Positions 12,045 to 23,190 of a DNA stretch of 64,000 nt are shown in pieces (positions within the stretch are counted from its first letter, which is position 1; each line of letters begins with the position of its first letter). This DNA is from Micropterix aruncella. Taxonomy: Eukaryota; Arthropoda; Insecta; Lepidoptera; Micropterigidae. Where the stretch lies: NCBI GenBank assembly GCA_944548615.1, contig OX155980.1:4792969-4856968 (forward strand), written 5' to 3'. A program made the translations under genes and the position numbers. Under the pieces are notes generated by a model that saw only the letters and a program-made list of their open reading frames with translations, searched no databases and was not told the DNA's origin.

Positions 12045-13532
12045 CTATAGCAATACACGTCTAAATGTCAACAAATCTATGGTACTTCCGTTATATCTGG
12101 ATAATAACCAAGCGTTCTGTACAGACATATCTATACAATGCAAAATGAGAGGCATGTACCACTTTTTCCCGCGAATACTGGTTCTGACTGATGATATATT
12201 TTGATCCGAGAGATCAACACCTCCCATATTTTGATTGTACTGGTGTATTAGGTGTGGCTGAGAAACTGTTATTTTCTTTTTGAGTTTTTGTGAGTATCGT
12301 TCAGTTTTATGCAGTGGGTTTACACCAATTGCATTGGAGCAAACTGAGACTATGCTATTGTCATGCCATTTACAAATGATGATCTCATCACTAACACAAT
12401 AATCATAACAGCCTCTGTCTTTCTTTTTCATTTCCTTGGAATCTGGCAATGGGCACTTACCAACTCTATTTTCCCGAATGGTCCCTGTCATACGATAATT
12501 TCTTTTTGTTAGCTCAGCAGCTAAAGGCAACCCAGTAAAGAAATTATCTATAAACAAATGATAATTTTGACCAAGATGACGTTCGAATAATTTATCGGCA
12601 TAAGTCAAAACGACGCTGGCGCCGAGTCCTAATTCCGAATACTTTGAGTTCAAAATTGTAGTAGCTCCTTGATAAGGTTCGAACCATGCGATGTAGCCAC
12701 TTGAGGTTGCACCTACCCAAAGCTTGAATCCATATCTTATCGGTTTGCCGCGTATAAATTGCTTACAACCGTGTCGTCCAAAATATGGCACCATTGCCTC
12801 ATCGACACTGTGAGTTTCTACATGAGGACAATGTGCAAGAAACATAGCAGATATTTTTTCCATCAGTGGTCGCACTTTTGCAAATTTGTCAGACTTGTTT
12901 AAGTGATAGTTATCTGCACAATGTAAGTTTGTAAATATGGTAGAAAATTTATCTCTTGATAAAGCACTAGCAATGAGTTCATTTCTTGTGTCAGGTGCGT
13001 TTTCCCAGTACATTCTTCTCCTATTCACTTGACTGTAACCACTCACTAATAAAATACCAATAACACATTTCATTTCCTCCATTTTGATGTCAGCGAGTAA
13101 GTTTTTTCTACTGAGATATTTATTAGTTTCGGTGGTCAAAAGATCGAAAATCTCTTCCGTAAAAAATAAAGAAAACCACTCAATCGGCGTTTTTTCTTGA
13201 GCTATATGGAACATTGGTTTCCAGGTGGAACTCATTTCATTATAGTCTTTCTTCTGCCAATTATATTTTTTTATTATTTTATGAAGTGGCTCGCTTGTCT
13301 CTGCCCCATCATCGGCATATTCATTTACATCAATTGCTTGTTGGAGTTCTGCATCTGCTCTGAGTAAAGTTGGAGGTAGGTTATTGATTTCAACATTATC
13401 CTCATCTCCCGAGTCCTCGTCAGTCAAATCTGCATGACCATCTGATGGTGGAAGAATAAATATATCACACTCGCAGTGTGCGTTTTCCCCTTCTTCCTCC
13501 TCTAGGAGCGTGACAATTTCATTTAAAGACAA
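12045..13532 (-). CDS. piggyBac transposase (frameshifted before its C-terminal zinc domain)
   Basis: DDE-type transposase that excises and inserts at TTAA. Seen: acidic N-terminus (residues 10-50), core from ~110, and the three catalytic aspartates in HSVDEAMVPY (Asp244), LFIDNFFTG (Asp329) and MGGVDLSDQ (Asp440). The frame ends early at a TAG after LLTFRRVLL; the cysteine-rich end continues in another frame at 11821-12044. The first codon of this open frame is TTG, not ATG. Directly upstream lies TTTTTTGTTTTAG, which looks like a splice acceptor, so a short first exon further right is possible; alternatively the start is lost. About 495 codons plus ~73 in the shifted part, close to the usual size. 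The core is intact, but the copy probably makes no full-length enzyme. Confidence 0.92.
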   Translation of the reverse strand: MSLNEIVTLLEEEEGENAHCECDIFILPPSDGHADLTDEDSGDEDNVEINNLPPTLLRADAELQQAIDVNEYADDGAETSEPLHKIIKKYNWQKKDYNEMSSTWKPMFHIAQEKTPIEWFSLFFTEEIFDLLTTETNKYLSRKNLLADIKMEEMKCVIGILLVSGYSQVNRRRMYWENAPDTRNELIASALSRDKFSTIFTNLHCADNYHLNKSDKFAKVRPLMEKISAMFLAHCPHVETHSVDEAMVPYFGRHGCKQFIRGKPIRYGFKLWVGATSSGYIAWFEPYQGATTILNSKYSELGLGASVVLTYADKLFERHLGQNYHLFIDNFFTGLPLAAELTKRNYRMTGTIRENRVGKCPLPDSKEMKKKDRGCYDYCVSDEIIICKWHDNSIVSVCSNAIGVNPLHKTERYSQKLKKKITVSQPHLIHQYNQNMGGVDLSDQNISSVRTSIRGKKWYMPLILHCIDMSVQNAWLLSRYNGSTIDLLTFRRVLL

Positions 13533-13579
13533 AGCCCTAAAACAAAAAATGGGAATAATTAGATGTGCATAGACCTACT

Positions 13580-13595
13580 GTATCAAATATGATAC
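13580..13595. promoter_or_regulatory. Internal palindrome upstream of the piggyBac transposase
   Basis: GTATCAAATATGATAC, preceded by AGACCTACT; the same arrangement, inverted, occurs at 13878-13901 next to the right terminal repeat. It lies just upstream of the transposase frame, so it could be both promoter-proximal and transposase-bound. Confidence 0.45.
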
Positions 13596-13877
13596 GTCAG
13601 ATTTCGAGTAAAAAAATACACATAAATATAAATAATAATCAAAAAATTATATTTATATTTTATTCTATGATACATGCACTACTAATAAAAAGAACAACAG
13701 TAAGTTATTTGATAGATAATTATGAATTTTACTGATTATGATTTTACTAATTATGAAAAAATAGAAATAGGAATGAAAGGTATTTATTTGGATCACTTCT
13801 ACCTTGCACTTGACACCCAGACTAAACATAAACAAAAAACGGTTGTGAGTACTTCAGAATAATTTATTGCTTTTGCT

Positions 13878-13893
13878 GTATCACATATGATAC
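13878..13893. promoter_or_regulatory. Subterminal palindrome of the piggyBac, right
   Basis: GTATCACATATGATAC followed by GGTAGGTCT, which overlaps the start of the terminal inverted repeat. Third member of the palindrome set in this element. Confidence 0.45.
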
Positions 13894-13913
13894 GGTAGGT
13901 CTAAATGGGTTAA

Positions 13914-14130
13914 TAAAAAAACAATTGCAAAACGTTGAGTAAATGTGGCTTCAAAAATAACCTAATAGGGTATGAAGAGCATGTGCATCTTTCCAATCCA
14001 TCGTGACACTTGGATGTGACACACTTGACACAAGAAGTGACACACTTATTCTTGTGGCTTTAATGTTAAACCTTATTTCAAAAATACCACTCTAAACAAG
14101 GAATATGTTATTCCGGAAAACAGTGAGAGA
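13914..14130 (+). pseudogene. Decayed LINE, right part (continues 11290-11537)
   Basis: After the TTAA the frame reads KKQLQNVE-stop-MWLQK, matching in order the QRKFLRMLSFKCGLK-like segment of the relative at 16416-16871. Several stops. The right limit is unclear. Confidence 0.5.
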
Positions 14131-15002
14131 ACAGGTTGTTATAAAGAATAATTTAAAGTACCGAAACGTCTAATGTCTTTCGGACAACGTCAGTGCAGCT
14201 TTCTTGCTCCAAGAATGGCTCAAATTATTCGTAGAAATATATTGGGAATAATCGGAAACAACAAAAATATCGCCTTGCATTACGGCTAATTAACCCTTGT
14301 AGAAGAGAGACAGAAAAATATGTATGACAAGTTTAAAATAGATATTTTTTTTCCTATGCACATATTTATTCTATTTAACCACCTACTATATACGAATTAT
14401 TATTTATTACTGCTTATTTATATTTGTAAAACTATTTTCTACTGAAATGGTACCTACCCTTTCACCTAATGAATTGTAATTTAGAAATTTTGTTTGAAAG
14501 TTATTTCTTTTTATGTTCATTTGTATTTACATACTAACGGTGTACTTTTTTGTAATCCAATAAAATAAAATAAATAAGACTGACTTGGTTGAACGTGTTT
14601 TAATCACTGGAATTGTTCAGTAAATAAATTCAGGAAATCTAAAAGAGATGGAGGTTTGACGTGTTATCATTAGTTGTTGAGAAAATAGTGTAGGATTTGA
14701 TGGGGTATTTAAACGTGACTGTTATTGTCCTACTTACGAAGTTTGAGCAAAAAGAAATCCCAAGCCCAAGAAATAGCTTTTCAGTTTGTTCGTTGGTTGG
14801 CGGTGAATGGATTGTATGTCTAATAAGTGAGATAATTCTAAAAGCGTACAGTTTAAAAGGATGGATGAATGGCTTGGCATACTGCGAACTCGTCCGCAAA
14901 TATGCTCGTCGCGTGTGGTCGCGTATGATGGCGCCATTCCTGTCAAACAGACAGACTAGATGCCTGTCTACGCATCAGAAGCGCGCCGACTACACCCCCG
15001 CC
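14131..15002. other. AT-rich DNA, nothing assigned
   Basis: A (TAAAA)-type run near 14560 may be the tail of the LINE. From 14860 to 15000 the sequence is more GC-rich (GCGCGCCGACTACACCCCCG) but matches nothing I know. Small open frames here are on both strands and look fortuitous. Confidence 0.35.
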
Positions 15003-16142
15003 CAGGGCCGGATTTAATGCTACCGCAAAGTATGTAATCCGGCAGTAAAAAAATATTGTATAGGTCCTAACAATTGAAGGGGTCACGGGCAACATTGATA
15101 AATACTAACTTTATTAAATTCTTGGTAATTCCATTTCTAAAAGTAACTAACTTAAAAAATGACGATCTAGCAATTGTTTCAGCGACAAAAAAATATATTT
15201 GATCTGCAAACCAAATAGAGTTTCTTAAAAAAATACATTTTACTTAAATTATAGAACCACTATCGGTCTCCTCACCGGACACACGACCCTTAGAGCTCAT
15301 CTATTCAACCTTGGTTTGACTGAGAGCAAGGATTGCCGAATATGCGGCGAGGAACCTGAAGACAGCATACACATTGTTGGTCGCTGTCCAGGGCTCGCCG
15401 CCAAAAGACACAGTTTACTGGGACGAGCCTTTCTCGAACCCAGCGATCTGCCCAACTTGAAGGTCAGTGACCTGCTTGGACTGGTAAGAAGTACCGGGCT
15501 ACTAGCTGACCACTGACCTAATCACACAGTGGGTAGTTACAAAAGACCTTACAGATCTAGGTGACATCAAGGGCTGGAAACAAGCCCCCCACTCCATCTA
15601 CTACTACTACTACTAAATTATACCTCAGACAAAAGCGAAAACTATAAATTATGAATAATTCAAAAATAGCAATATTTGAGATTCAAAAAAAAAATTTTAC
15701 TTAAATTATACCTCAGAAAAAGAAACCTCATTGGCCTTGATCAGTATTTTCTATCACAGTTCTTCCTCATCGTCAACCGGAGGTCATCAAGGCACTGCAC
15801 CTCTAGAACTGACAGAAAAGTCTGAACAAGCTCCACCTTCACTGCGTGGACCTTGATCAGCCTTTCTCGTCACAGGTTTTCTTCGCCCTTAATTCAAGGG
15901 CAGACTTATCTGCTTAGCTATAATCTTTCTTTTCAAAATGGAATCATGCTTCGATTGGTTTAGGAACAAGTCCCAAAATACAATTAGAAAGTAAAAAAAT
16001 ATGAGTCTCTAGGCGCCTTGATTCGACCCTGCTCCGACTTTCGACAATACATTAGAGGGGAATTACCTAAATCTCAATTTACAGCCGCCTCGACGGCCGT
16101 GGGCGACAGGCACGGTCAAAGTGCACCCCTTTTTTGGATCCT
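15003..16142. mobile_element. hAT-like remnant
   Basis: Left end CAGGGCCGGATTTAATGC has the form of hAT terminal repeats seen elsewhere in the window (43192, 44074). The right end is less sure: a GTGCACCCCTTTTTTGGATCCTG block near 16119-16141. No transposase frame was found. A LINE 3' fragment is inserted at 15254-15613. Confidence 0.4.
15254..15613 (+). mobile_element. 5'-truncated I-group LINE 3' end with target duplication
   Basis: Encodes the C-terminal tail TGHTTLRAHLFNLGLTESK, then a zinc knuckle CRIC-x12-H-x4-C and a stop at about 15514 after TGLLADH. A 3' UTR and a (CTA)n tail (about 15598-15613) follow. The 9-mer TAAATTATA occurs just before (15245-15253) and just after (15614-15622), a target-site duplication. 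The tail of trinucleotides in place of poly(A) fits the I group. Confidence 0.7.
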
Positions 16143-16217
16143 GTTTATAAAAACCGGCGAAACAAAAAATCTTTCTCAGGTGCCATCTCCCCTCTCTTCT
16201 TCAATTGCTATGTCAGA

Positions 16218-16880
16218 TTTTTTTATTTTTATTTTATTTTATTTGGTACCCAAACAGAATATTGACAACACATACAGTGACATATATATACTACAGTTAC
16301 ATGACTACATCAATATCCTTTTGATATGAGTACACAATTAGCACAATGCATGAACAATGGTTGAATTTTAAAAAAAATACGTATAAAAAAAGGAAGAAAA
16401 CAAAAAATACCAGAATTACAGTATTTTAAAGAGGGACGCTTTGAAGGAGCATAAACTATCAAGAAATATATCGATGCGATTGTCAAGATGAAATTTGTTA
16501 TACAGACGACATATACGTGGGATTACGTTATTTACTCCGGTATAGTTTTTTGCTAAAGGTGTTTTAAATAAGTCTGGGTATCGAAGACTTCTTTTAGTAA
16601 TGTTAAATTGTATTTTTTCTATACGAGTGGTATCGATTTTATTATTTAAAATTTTGTACAGGAACACTAAATCTGCAACCTGCCGGCGTTTTTCAAATGT
16701 GACAAATTTAAAAGCAGTCAGTCTTTCCTCGTAGCCAGTCAGATGATTCTTAAGGCCGCATTTAAATGATAGCATTCTCAGAAATTTCCTTTGAATGGAT
16801 TCGACTCTATCGGAGTACGTTTTAAAATATGGGTTCCATATCGAGGACCCAAATTCAAGATGAGAACGCACTAGTGAGTT
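16218..16880 (-). pseudogene. 5'-truncated Jockey/CR1-like LINE
   Basis: Minus-strand frame 16871-16416 reads MRSHLEFGSSIWNPYF, SIQRKFLRMLSFKCGLK, then FEKRRQVADLVFLYKILNN, the thumb/connection region after the reverse transcriptase. The poly(T)-rich (TTTTA)n at about 16218-16240 is the element's A-rich tail. The catalytic domain is missing. Related remnants: 11290 and 48230. Confidence 0.75.
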
Positions 16881-17812
16881 ATAAAGCAGTGAGATATCGC
16901 ATGTAGGCGACCATGGCTGCGTAACTCACTCACAATCCGGTGTAACAGTGTCGGGATGCACAGTCGAGGGATTGACGTTAATACGTTCCAAATCTAATGT
17001 GTTACGAATAATTCAAGTTGTAAAATAAATAGCTTGTGACTCCGAGCGAGGCACTACAGGTATTGGGTTCGCGACCGATTTGCTTGCGCCGTCGTTGACA
17101 AAACCGCAGACGTTTACATTTTGGCGTGCATGTGTATATGGTCGAAAGCTATATTTTGAGATTAAATAATCGTGGTAGCTGCTCTAAGTGTCGAACTTTA
17201 CTGATTTATAGATTCTCGTTGAGGCGAAAATGGTTGCTGTGAGTTGATCCCCTTTTCCGTCCGTCTCCACCCCCTCGCGGCAGCGGGTCAATATTTGAGT
17301 GAAACGAAACTATGAGCCAATAATGATGATACTAAAACTTTAGCGGTCGGACTTTTCGAGGGTTTATTGTCGCCGTGAATACGTTAGATGGAGATTTTTG
17401 AAGTGTTACTCAGCCCCAATTTTTGATTGGCGCCCCTACCATTTGAGATTAATGATTTAAAAACTCACAAAACGAATATACGGAGAGGGAGTTTTATTGC
17501 CGGGGAATAAGAGCCCCTAAATCAATTTTGCAATCTTTATTACCTATTTTTTAATAACTTTCCGTTATATCGCAATAATCTAATTAGTGTAGACAACGCA
17601 CAATCTAGACTGTACCCACACCATTAATGCTTAGGTCCCAGCATTTTTCAAATCTAATCTTGCTACAGATTTACACTTCGAGTTTTTCTTTCCGCGGAAG
17701 TATCTATTACCACATCAACTAATAATAACAGTGACAGGTTTGAAAGAGTAGTTGTTAATAAAAGAAATCTTTTTCTTATTCGCACAACTAATCACACATA
17801 ATACTGTGCATA
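16881..17812. other. Unassigned DNA, about 0.9 kb
   Basis: Mixed composition, no open frame of note, no repeat recognised inside the window. Confidence 0.35.
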
Positions 17813-18558
17813 TCTATACTAATATTATAAAGAGGTAAAGTTTGTGACGTTGTAGGAAGTAATCTCTGGATCTACTGAAACGATTTTGAAAATTCTTTTA
17901 CCAATAGAAAACCACATTATTTGTGAGTGTTATAGGCTATATATTAATCCGAAAAATAAAAAGACTTTTTCGTGGTAGTCGGATTTCCAAAGTAAGTCGG
18001 AAAAAACGAAACGAAACGTCGAACGTCGGTCGAACGAAAACGTTTCTAATTAACGCTGCCTTAACGATGAGAGATATATGATTAAGTTCTAGAAAAAAGT
18101 TGTAGAGCTTGAAAATGCCTATAAAAAAGGCAGGGAGAGCATATGTCTATCTTTTTTATTTAAGTCACATAAAGTAGTTTTTCATATTAAAAAAATAATT
18201 TAAATCGTTAGGTCATGTTTATTGGTCATATTATCAACAATTATGAATTATTATGAAAATAAATAAATTTATCGTCTCATGTGTTTAAAACAAAAGACTT
18301 TTCCCTTTTACTGCATATAATTTCTCACAAATAAAGACACTCACAAATAAGACACTCACAAGGAGACACTCACAAATAACGGTAATATAGTCAAATTGGC
18401 ATGCAAATACATAGGTACATACATATGAAGTAAAAATATAACCCTTTTTTGGCAGTCAGGAAATAAATCATAGCACTCAGTACTACCCAAACCATACTCA
18501 TAATTTCATCACAAGTAAAAAGTTTTACCGCCCAACGAAGTGGGCACGGGTCAGATAG
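17813..18558 (+). mobile_element. Non-autonomous Helitron, copy 2
   Basis: 5' TCTATACTAATATTATAAAG preceded by A. 3' hairpin GCCCAACGAAGTGGGC, then GGTCAGATAG followed by T (CTAG changed to ATAG). Contains CACTCACAA direct repeats near 18340-18375. Non-coding. Confidence 0.8.
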
Positions 18559-18589
18559 TAGTATATATTGACCGTCGCTCGACGCTCGG

Positions 18590-18915
18590 CCGTTCGGATT
18601 TATTCGGCTTCGCTCGTGTAGCCCCGGCCCTTTTGTCTGTGGAGAGGAATTTTTCACTCCCTCCCTAGGGTCAAACGGTAGGACAGTCGAATTTGGGCTA
18701 TTATGTTTTGTTATCATGAGTACTTTCCAATACACATGAGGACGAGGGGCTGAAGACGGAGCCGGAAGATTGCCACTGAAACTCCCTAATGGAAAGTGCT
18801 AAAATAGTCGAGTTTAGGCTCGTTTGTTTTGTTGTCATGAGTACATTCCATTACATTTGAAGATTGGACCGTAAGATTACCACTGGAACTCCCTGATGAA
18901 AAGTGCTAAGACAGT
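18590..18915. repeat. Degenerate ~120-bp tandem repeat
   Basis: ACAGTCGAATTTGG at 18683 recurs as ATAGTCGAGTTTAGG at 18804 and ACAGTCGGG at 18911. Shared blocks include TTTTGTT-TCATGAGTAC and GGAAGATTGCCACTG / GTAAGATTACCACTG. It resembles the 120-bp tandem array at 22827, so both may come from one family. Confidence 0.55.
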
Positions 18916-18922
18916 CGGGTCA

Positions 18923-19630
18923 TCTATACTAATATTATAAAGAGGTAAAGTTTGTGACGTTGTAGGAAGTAATCTCTGGATCTACTGAACCGATTTTGAA
19001 AATTTTTTTACCAATAGAAAGCCACGTCATTTGTAAGTGCCATGGGCTATATATTAATTCGATAAATGAAAAGACTTTTTCAGATTTGCAAAGTAACTCG
19101 GAGAAAAAACGGTCGAACGAAAACGTTTCTAACTAACGCTGCTTTAACGATGAGAGATATTTGCATTAGTTCTAGAGAAAAGTTGTAGAGCTTGATAATG
19201 CCTACAAAGAATTTGGAGGCAGCATATGTCTAAATTTTATATTTAAGTCACTATTTAAAAAATAATTTAAATCGGTAGGTCATGTTTATTGGTCATATTA
19301 TCATCAATTATGAACTCATATCAAAATAAATAAATTTATCGTCTCAAGTATTTAAAACAAAAGACTTTTTCACTTTTACTGCATAAATGGTTAAAGAGAT
19401 GACACTCACAAATAAGCCACTCACAAGAAGACACTCACAAGAAGACACTCACAAATAACGGTAATATAGTCAAATTGGCATGCAAATACATACATATGCA
19501 GTAAAAATATAACCCTTCTTTTGGCAGTCACGAAATAAATCATAGCACTCAGTACTAACCAAACCACACTCATAATTTCATCCCAAGTAAAAAGTTTTAC
19601 CGCCCAACGAAGTGGGAACGGGTCAGCTAG
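18923..19630 (+). mobile_element. Non-autonomous Helitron, copy 3
   Basis: A then TCTATACTAATATTATAAAG at the left; hairpin GCCCAACGAAGTGGG and GGTCAGCTAG then T at the right. Very similar to copy 2, which lies 365 bp upstream in the same orientation. Confidence 0.8.
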
Positions 19631-21179
19631 TACTAAAATAAGAACAGTATAACAACTTTTAACAAAAATAAAATAAAAATAAAACTCCATAGTACGCACT
19701 GATTTCGCACTCATAAAAGCGTCCGTTGTCCGTACGCTACCACTACATATATTCTCGGGCCGGTGCTAGCCAGCCAGGGCTGTCGCGCGACAGCTAAGAC
19801 TTTGGGGATAATTTTTTTCGAGGTTTTTACAAAATGACTTTGGGGATAATGACAAAAGGTAACCTGAGATAAACTAAATTTGTTCAATATCATTCAATAT
19901 ATTGTACCTAAACCAATCCTAAACCCAAACTGTAAAGTATCTGAAAAGTAAGCTTTGCATTTGGAGTGAATTTTTGCATGGATACCTTTAAGGCATGACT
20001 TAATAAGCTGCTGATTCAGTATTGTTCACAGCGTTTGGCAATGTGTATCTTGTGTCAGTATGGCGATGAAAATAGATGTTAGCCAGGCTTCGGAAAGTTT
20101 TCTTGTTATAGTTGTATGTATTTGCGGAGTTTCATACGTAATATAACATTAATGTTATTGGTAGGCTTCCCATTCTTATCTAGGAGAGTGTTGGTGTGTT
20201 CCTTATTCACTCCAAGGGCATAATTTAATGTCTTATAGAGGTTAAACGGGCATCAAAAGATGCCCAAATATCTTGTCAAATATAAACTATCCAAATATCA
20301 AATAAATATTTGTCCAAATGACCAAACGTCAATAAATTAAAATGTATACATCAACCATATCTATTTAGTAAAAAAAGACTTATATTGCTTGAGCACCGAG
20401 AGAAACCGATTGCGTGAGATGGCGGCTGTTGGCGCGGGGCTAAACAAAGCGTCACGACTTGCACGCGTTCGTCACGAGATGACTGCCGCAGGGTACGCAT
20501 CCCCTGCGACGCCACACTCAGAAAGCCGAGTCAATAGGCCCGGCTCACTTGAAGCTCCGCTAAAGGGTAATTGCCCAGCGAAAGGCGTCACGGACTTTGG
20601 GAAAGGCCCGTCGACTGACTAGACTCACAGAATGCGCAATAGTCTTTATAGGGATAACACGCGTCAATGGACGGAATTTTAATTTAACGAATATTGTTTC
20701 AACGGAGAACTTTATTCTCTATTCCGCGCGAACAAATCGTTTCTAATAATTTTAAATACTATTTTTCACTGTTGTACCAGGCGACAGTCCTGTTTTATTT
20801 TTTTTGTGCTCAAAAAGTAAAACATAATTGTGTCCATACAATTCGAGGATAGGATCGTCAATATTTGTATGAAGACGCTTTTTTTTCTGTAGGGCCAATG
20901 TTGTACAACATTATGGATCTAATAGAGTAACTGCTTCCTTTGATATGGCTCCTTGTTACCTAGTCATACGTCAGCCCGACTTATGTGAGTATCATTACTG
21001 TAACCATTGAGTACCATTACTGTAACCATTGATTTTATATTATTGTATTAGATTGCTCAAATCCATAGTGCGATTTGGCAACTCTTCTGAAACGGCAAAA
21101 TATAGGTGGTGCTGATAGCATTGACGGCCAAACTAATAGCAATTTATTTGGTCAACTATAATAACATTTAATTTAAATG
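19631..21179. other. Mostly unassigned DNA with a CpG-richer block
   Basis: The block 20389-20622 is noticeably richer in G, C and CpG than its surroundings and carries a 77-codon open frame (MSTERNRLREMAAVG at the start) without recognisable domains. It could be a transposon piece or an exon; I cannot decide. The rest is AT-rich and featureless. Confidence 0.3.
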
Positions 21180-21670
21180 TTTTTTTTTGTTAAGGACTGA
21201 TTGATTTTAAAAACCCAATAATTTAACCAATTATAACAATAATAACATTAATTTATTAGTGCTATCAATCGTATGGCTGATGAAATCACAGAAATAATAC
21301 GAATAGATAGAATACCATCTTTGTCTATCTAAACTAAAACTGCGTTATTATTACGTGTTGAAACCTGTATCCCCAAATTAAAAATTGACATCTTTATGTC
21401 AATGATATTAAAATAATGAGAGCTATGATTTAAAATTCGCTTGTTATTATATTATTATTTTATGCCGCATAGGAGTGTTTAGACCGCTATCTACAATGCC
21501 GCGCCGTACTGTTATCCCGCGAAAGTCGCCATATTGAACATAATAATGGAGGATTAATCAATTTTAAAAACGATGAGTGCCATCTACTTGTTTCGGTTCG
21601 TATTAAAATTCTGGTTACCAAGTTATAGTACGACGTTGATCAATCTAATACACTATATAATCAATGCCGT
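21180..21670. repeat. Old dispersed repeat, uninterrupted copy
   Basis: Colinear with 6590-6840 plus 9130-9480; see those entries for shared blocks. Non-coding, no clear ends. Confidence 0.5.
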
Positions 21671-21744
21671 AAACTTTATACATAAAAAATGAGCCTGCGT
21701 AAATTTGTGTTAGCAAAACTCGAAAGTAGTTGGTCGCTAAAATT

Positions 21745-22092
21745 TTGACACAACGTTGCATTCGATTACGCGCGTGTTTTAATAGTCAAATGAAATGTTG
21801 ACACAACGTTGCATTCGATTACACGCGTGTTTTAATAGTCAAATGAAATTTTGACACAACGTTGCATTCGATTACACGCGTGTTTTAATAGTCAAATGAA
21901 ATTTTGACACAACGTTGCATTCGATTACACGCGTGTTTTAATAGTCAAATGAAATGTTGACACAATGTTGTATTCGATTACGCGCGTGATTTAATAGTCA
22001 AATGAAATGTTGACACAACGGTGCATTCGATTACGCGCGTGTTTTAATAGTCAAATGAAATTTTGACACAACGTTGCATTAGAATACGCGCG
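21745..22092. repeat. 53-bp minisatellite, about 6.5 units
   Basis: TTGACACAACG recurs at 21745, 21798, 21851, 21904, 21957, 22010 and 22063, an exact 53-bp period. Each unit holds GATTAC-CGCGTG and TAATAGTCAAATGAAAT. Units differ by one to four bases. The last unit breaks off after GCATTAGAATACGCGCG. Confidence 0.95.
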
Positions 22093-22826
22093 ACAAAATC
22101 TTCCCATCAAAGTTTCGACATCGGTGAGTTTCCATACATTTCATATCAGACGATGTTTAGGTAGTGTTATATAACCATGCAAAATCGTATGCAGTAAATA
22201 CTATGATTAAAGCCGAATTAATTATTCTTACAGACGCGTATCGAATTCGGACCGCGTAAGGGGAGAAAAATATTGTTGTAAGGCATTACTGCCACTACCA
22301 GAAACGCAAATTCTGCAACGACGTTTGACATATCGGCAATGATCTTACGCCATTATGTATCACACATTAATAAGCATGGCGTAGCGTTTTCATGAAACTA
22401 AAACTGATTTAGGCAAGACCAAAACCGTTTAGCAATTATTGCAATTACGAAGATTTTTATTTGAGAAGCTTTCGTACTTATTTTTATCTCAGCGTAAATT
22501 TCATGTATAGAGTCGCCCAGGTGGTATGAAAAATGTATTAAGAGTGATGAGATCTGCTTCTTCGCAGAAATCAACTAATACGGTTACTTCTATGGTCTAA
22601 CACCCAAGCCGTAATCTCCGACGACATGACCAGATTTTCCTTAGCGTATTTTTGTTTATCTCTTGCTTTTTAACACGCTTTTATTAGGTCGACCTGTATG
22701 TAACTAACTATGTAATGGAATCTGAGGTAACTAATTTAACCATCTTCCAACGATCGTAGCGTCATGAAAATTAGCAGCTGTATGTAGTTCTGATGACAAT
22801 ACAATAATATGGTACTATCGAACTGA
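22093..22826. other. Unassigned DNA
   Basis: No gene, repeat or structured element recognised. Confidence 0.35.
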
Positions 22827-23190
22827 TCTGATGATGGAGTCGGAAGATAAGAACTGGAACATCATGATGGAACATTGTAGCATAGCTGTGTTTGGACTTG
22901 TTATAAAAGTCTTGGAATGAACTTTGACCACGATTAGGTTTCAAGGTCTAATGATGAGGCCGGAAGATAGGCACTGGCATTCCACGATGGAATATCGTAT
23001 CATAGCCGTGTTTGGACTTGTTAGAAAGGTCTTGTAATGAACTTTGACCACGATTAAGTTTCAAGGTCTGATGATGAAGCCGGAAGACAGGAACTGGCAT
23101 TCCATGATGGAATATCGTATCATAGTCGTGTTTGCACTTGTGAGAAAGGTCACGTAAAGGACTTTGAACACGATCAGGTGTCAAGGTTAT
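22827..23190. repeat. 120-bp tandem repeat, three units
   Basis: TCTGATGATG-type starts at 22827, 22947 and 23067. Each unit contains GGAAGATAG, ATGGAATATCGTATCATAG and TGTTTGGACTTGTTAG. 120 is a multiple of three, so the minus strand stays open through the array, but the peptide resembles nothing known. Confidence 0.9.

Larger units (their letters stand above)
11538..13913 (-). mobile_element. Complete piggyBac element with TTAA ends
   Basis: Left end TTAA then CCCATTTAGACCT (11538-11554); right end AGGTCTAAATGGG then TTAA (13897-13913). These are 13-bp perfect inverted repeats flanked by the TTAA target duplication that defines piggyBac. Length 2.37 kb, transposase on the minus strand. Inserted into a dead LINE. 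Confidence 0.92.

Noticed and set aside
12045..12047. In-frame TAG as the natural end of the piggyBac transposase
   Set aside because: The cysteine-rich C-terminal domain continues immediately in another frame, so the stop reflects a frameshift.
21745..22092. CRISPR-like array
   Set aside because: The units are contiguous 53-bp tandem copies without unique spacers, in a eukaryotic context.
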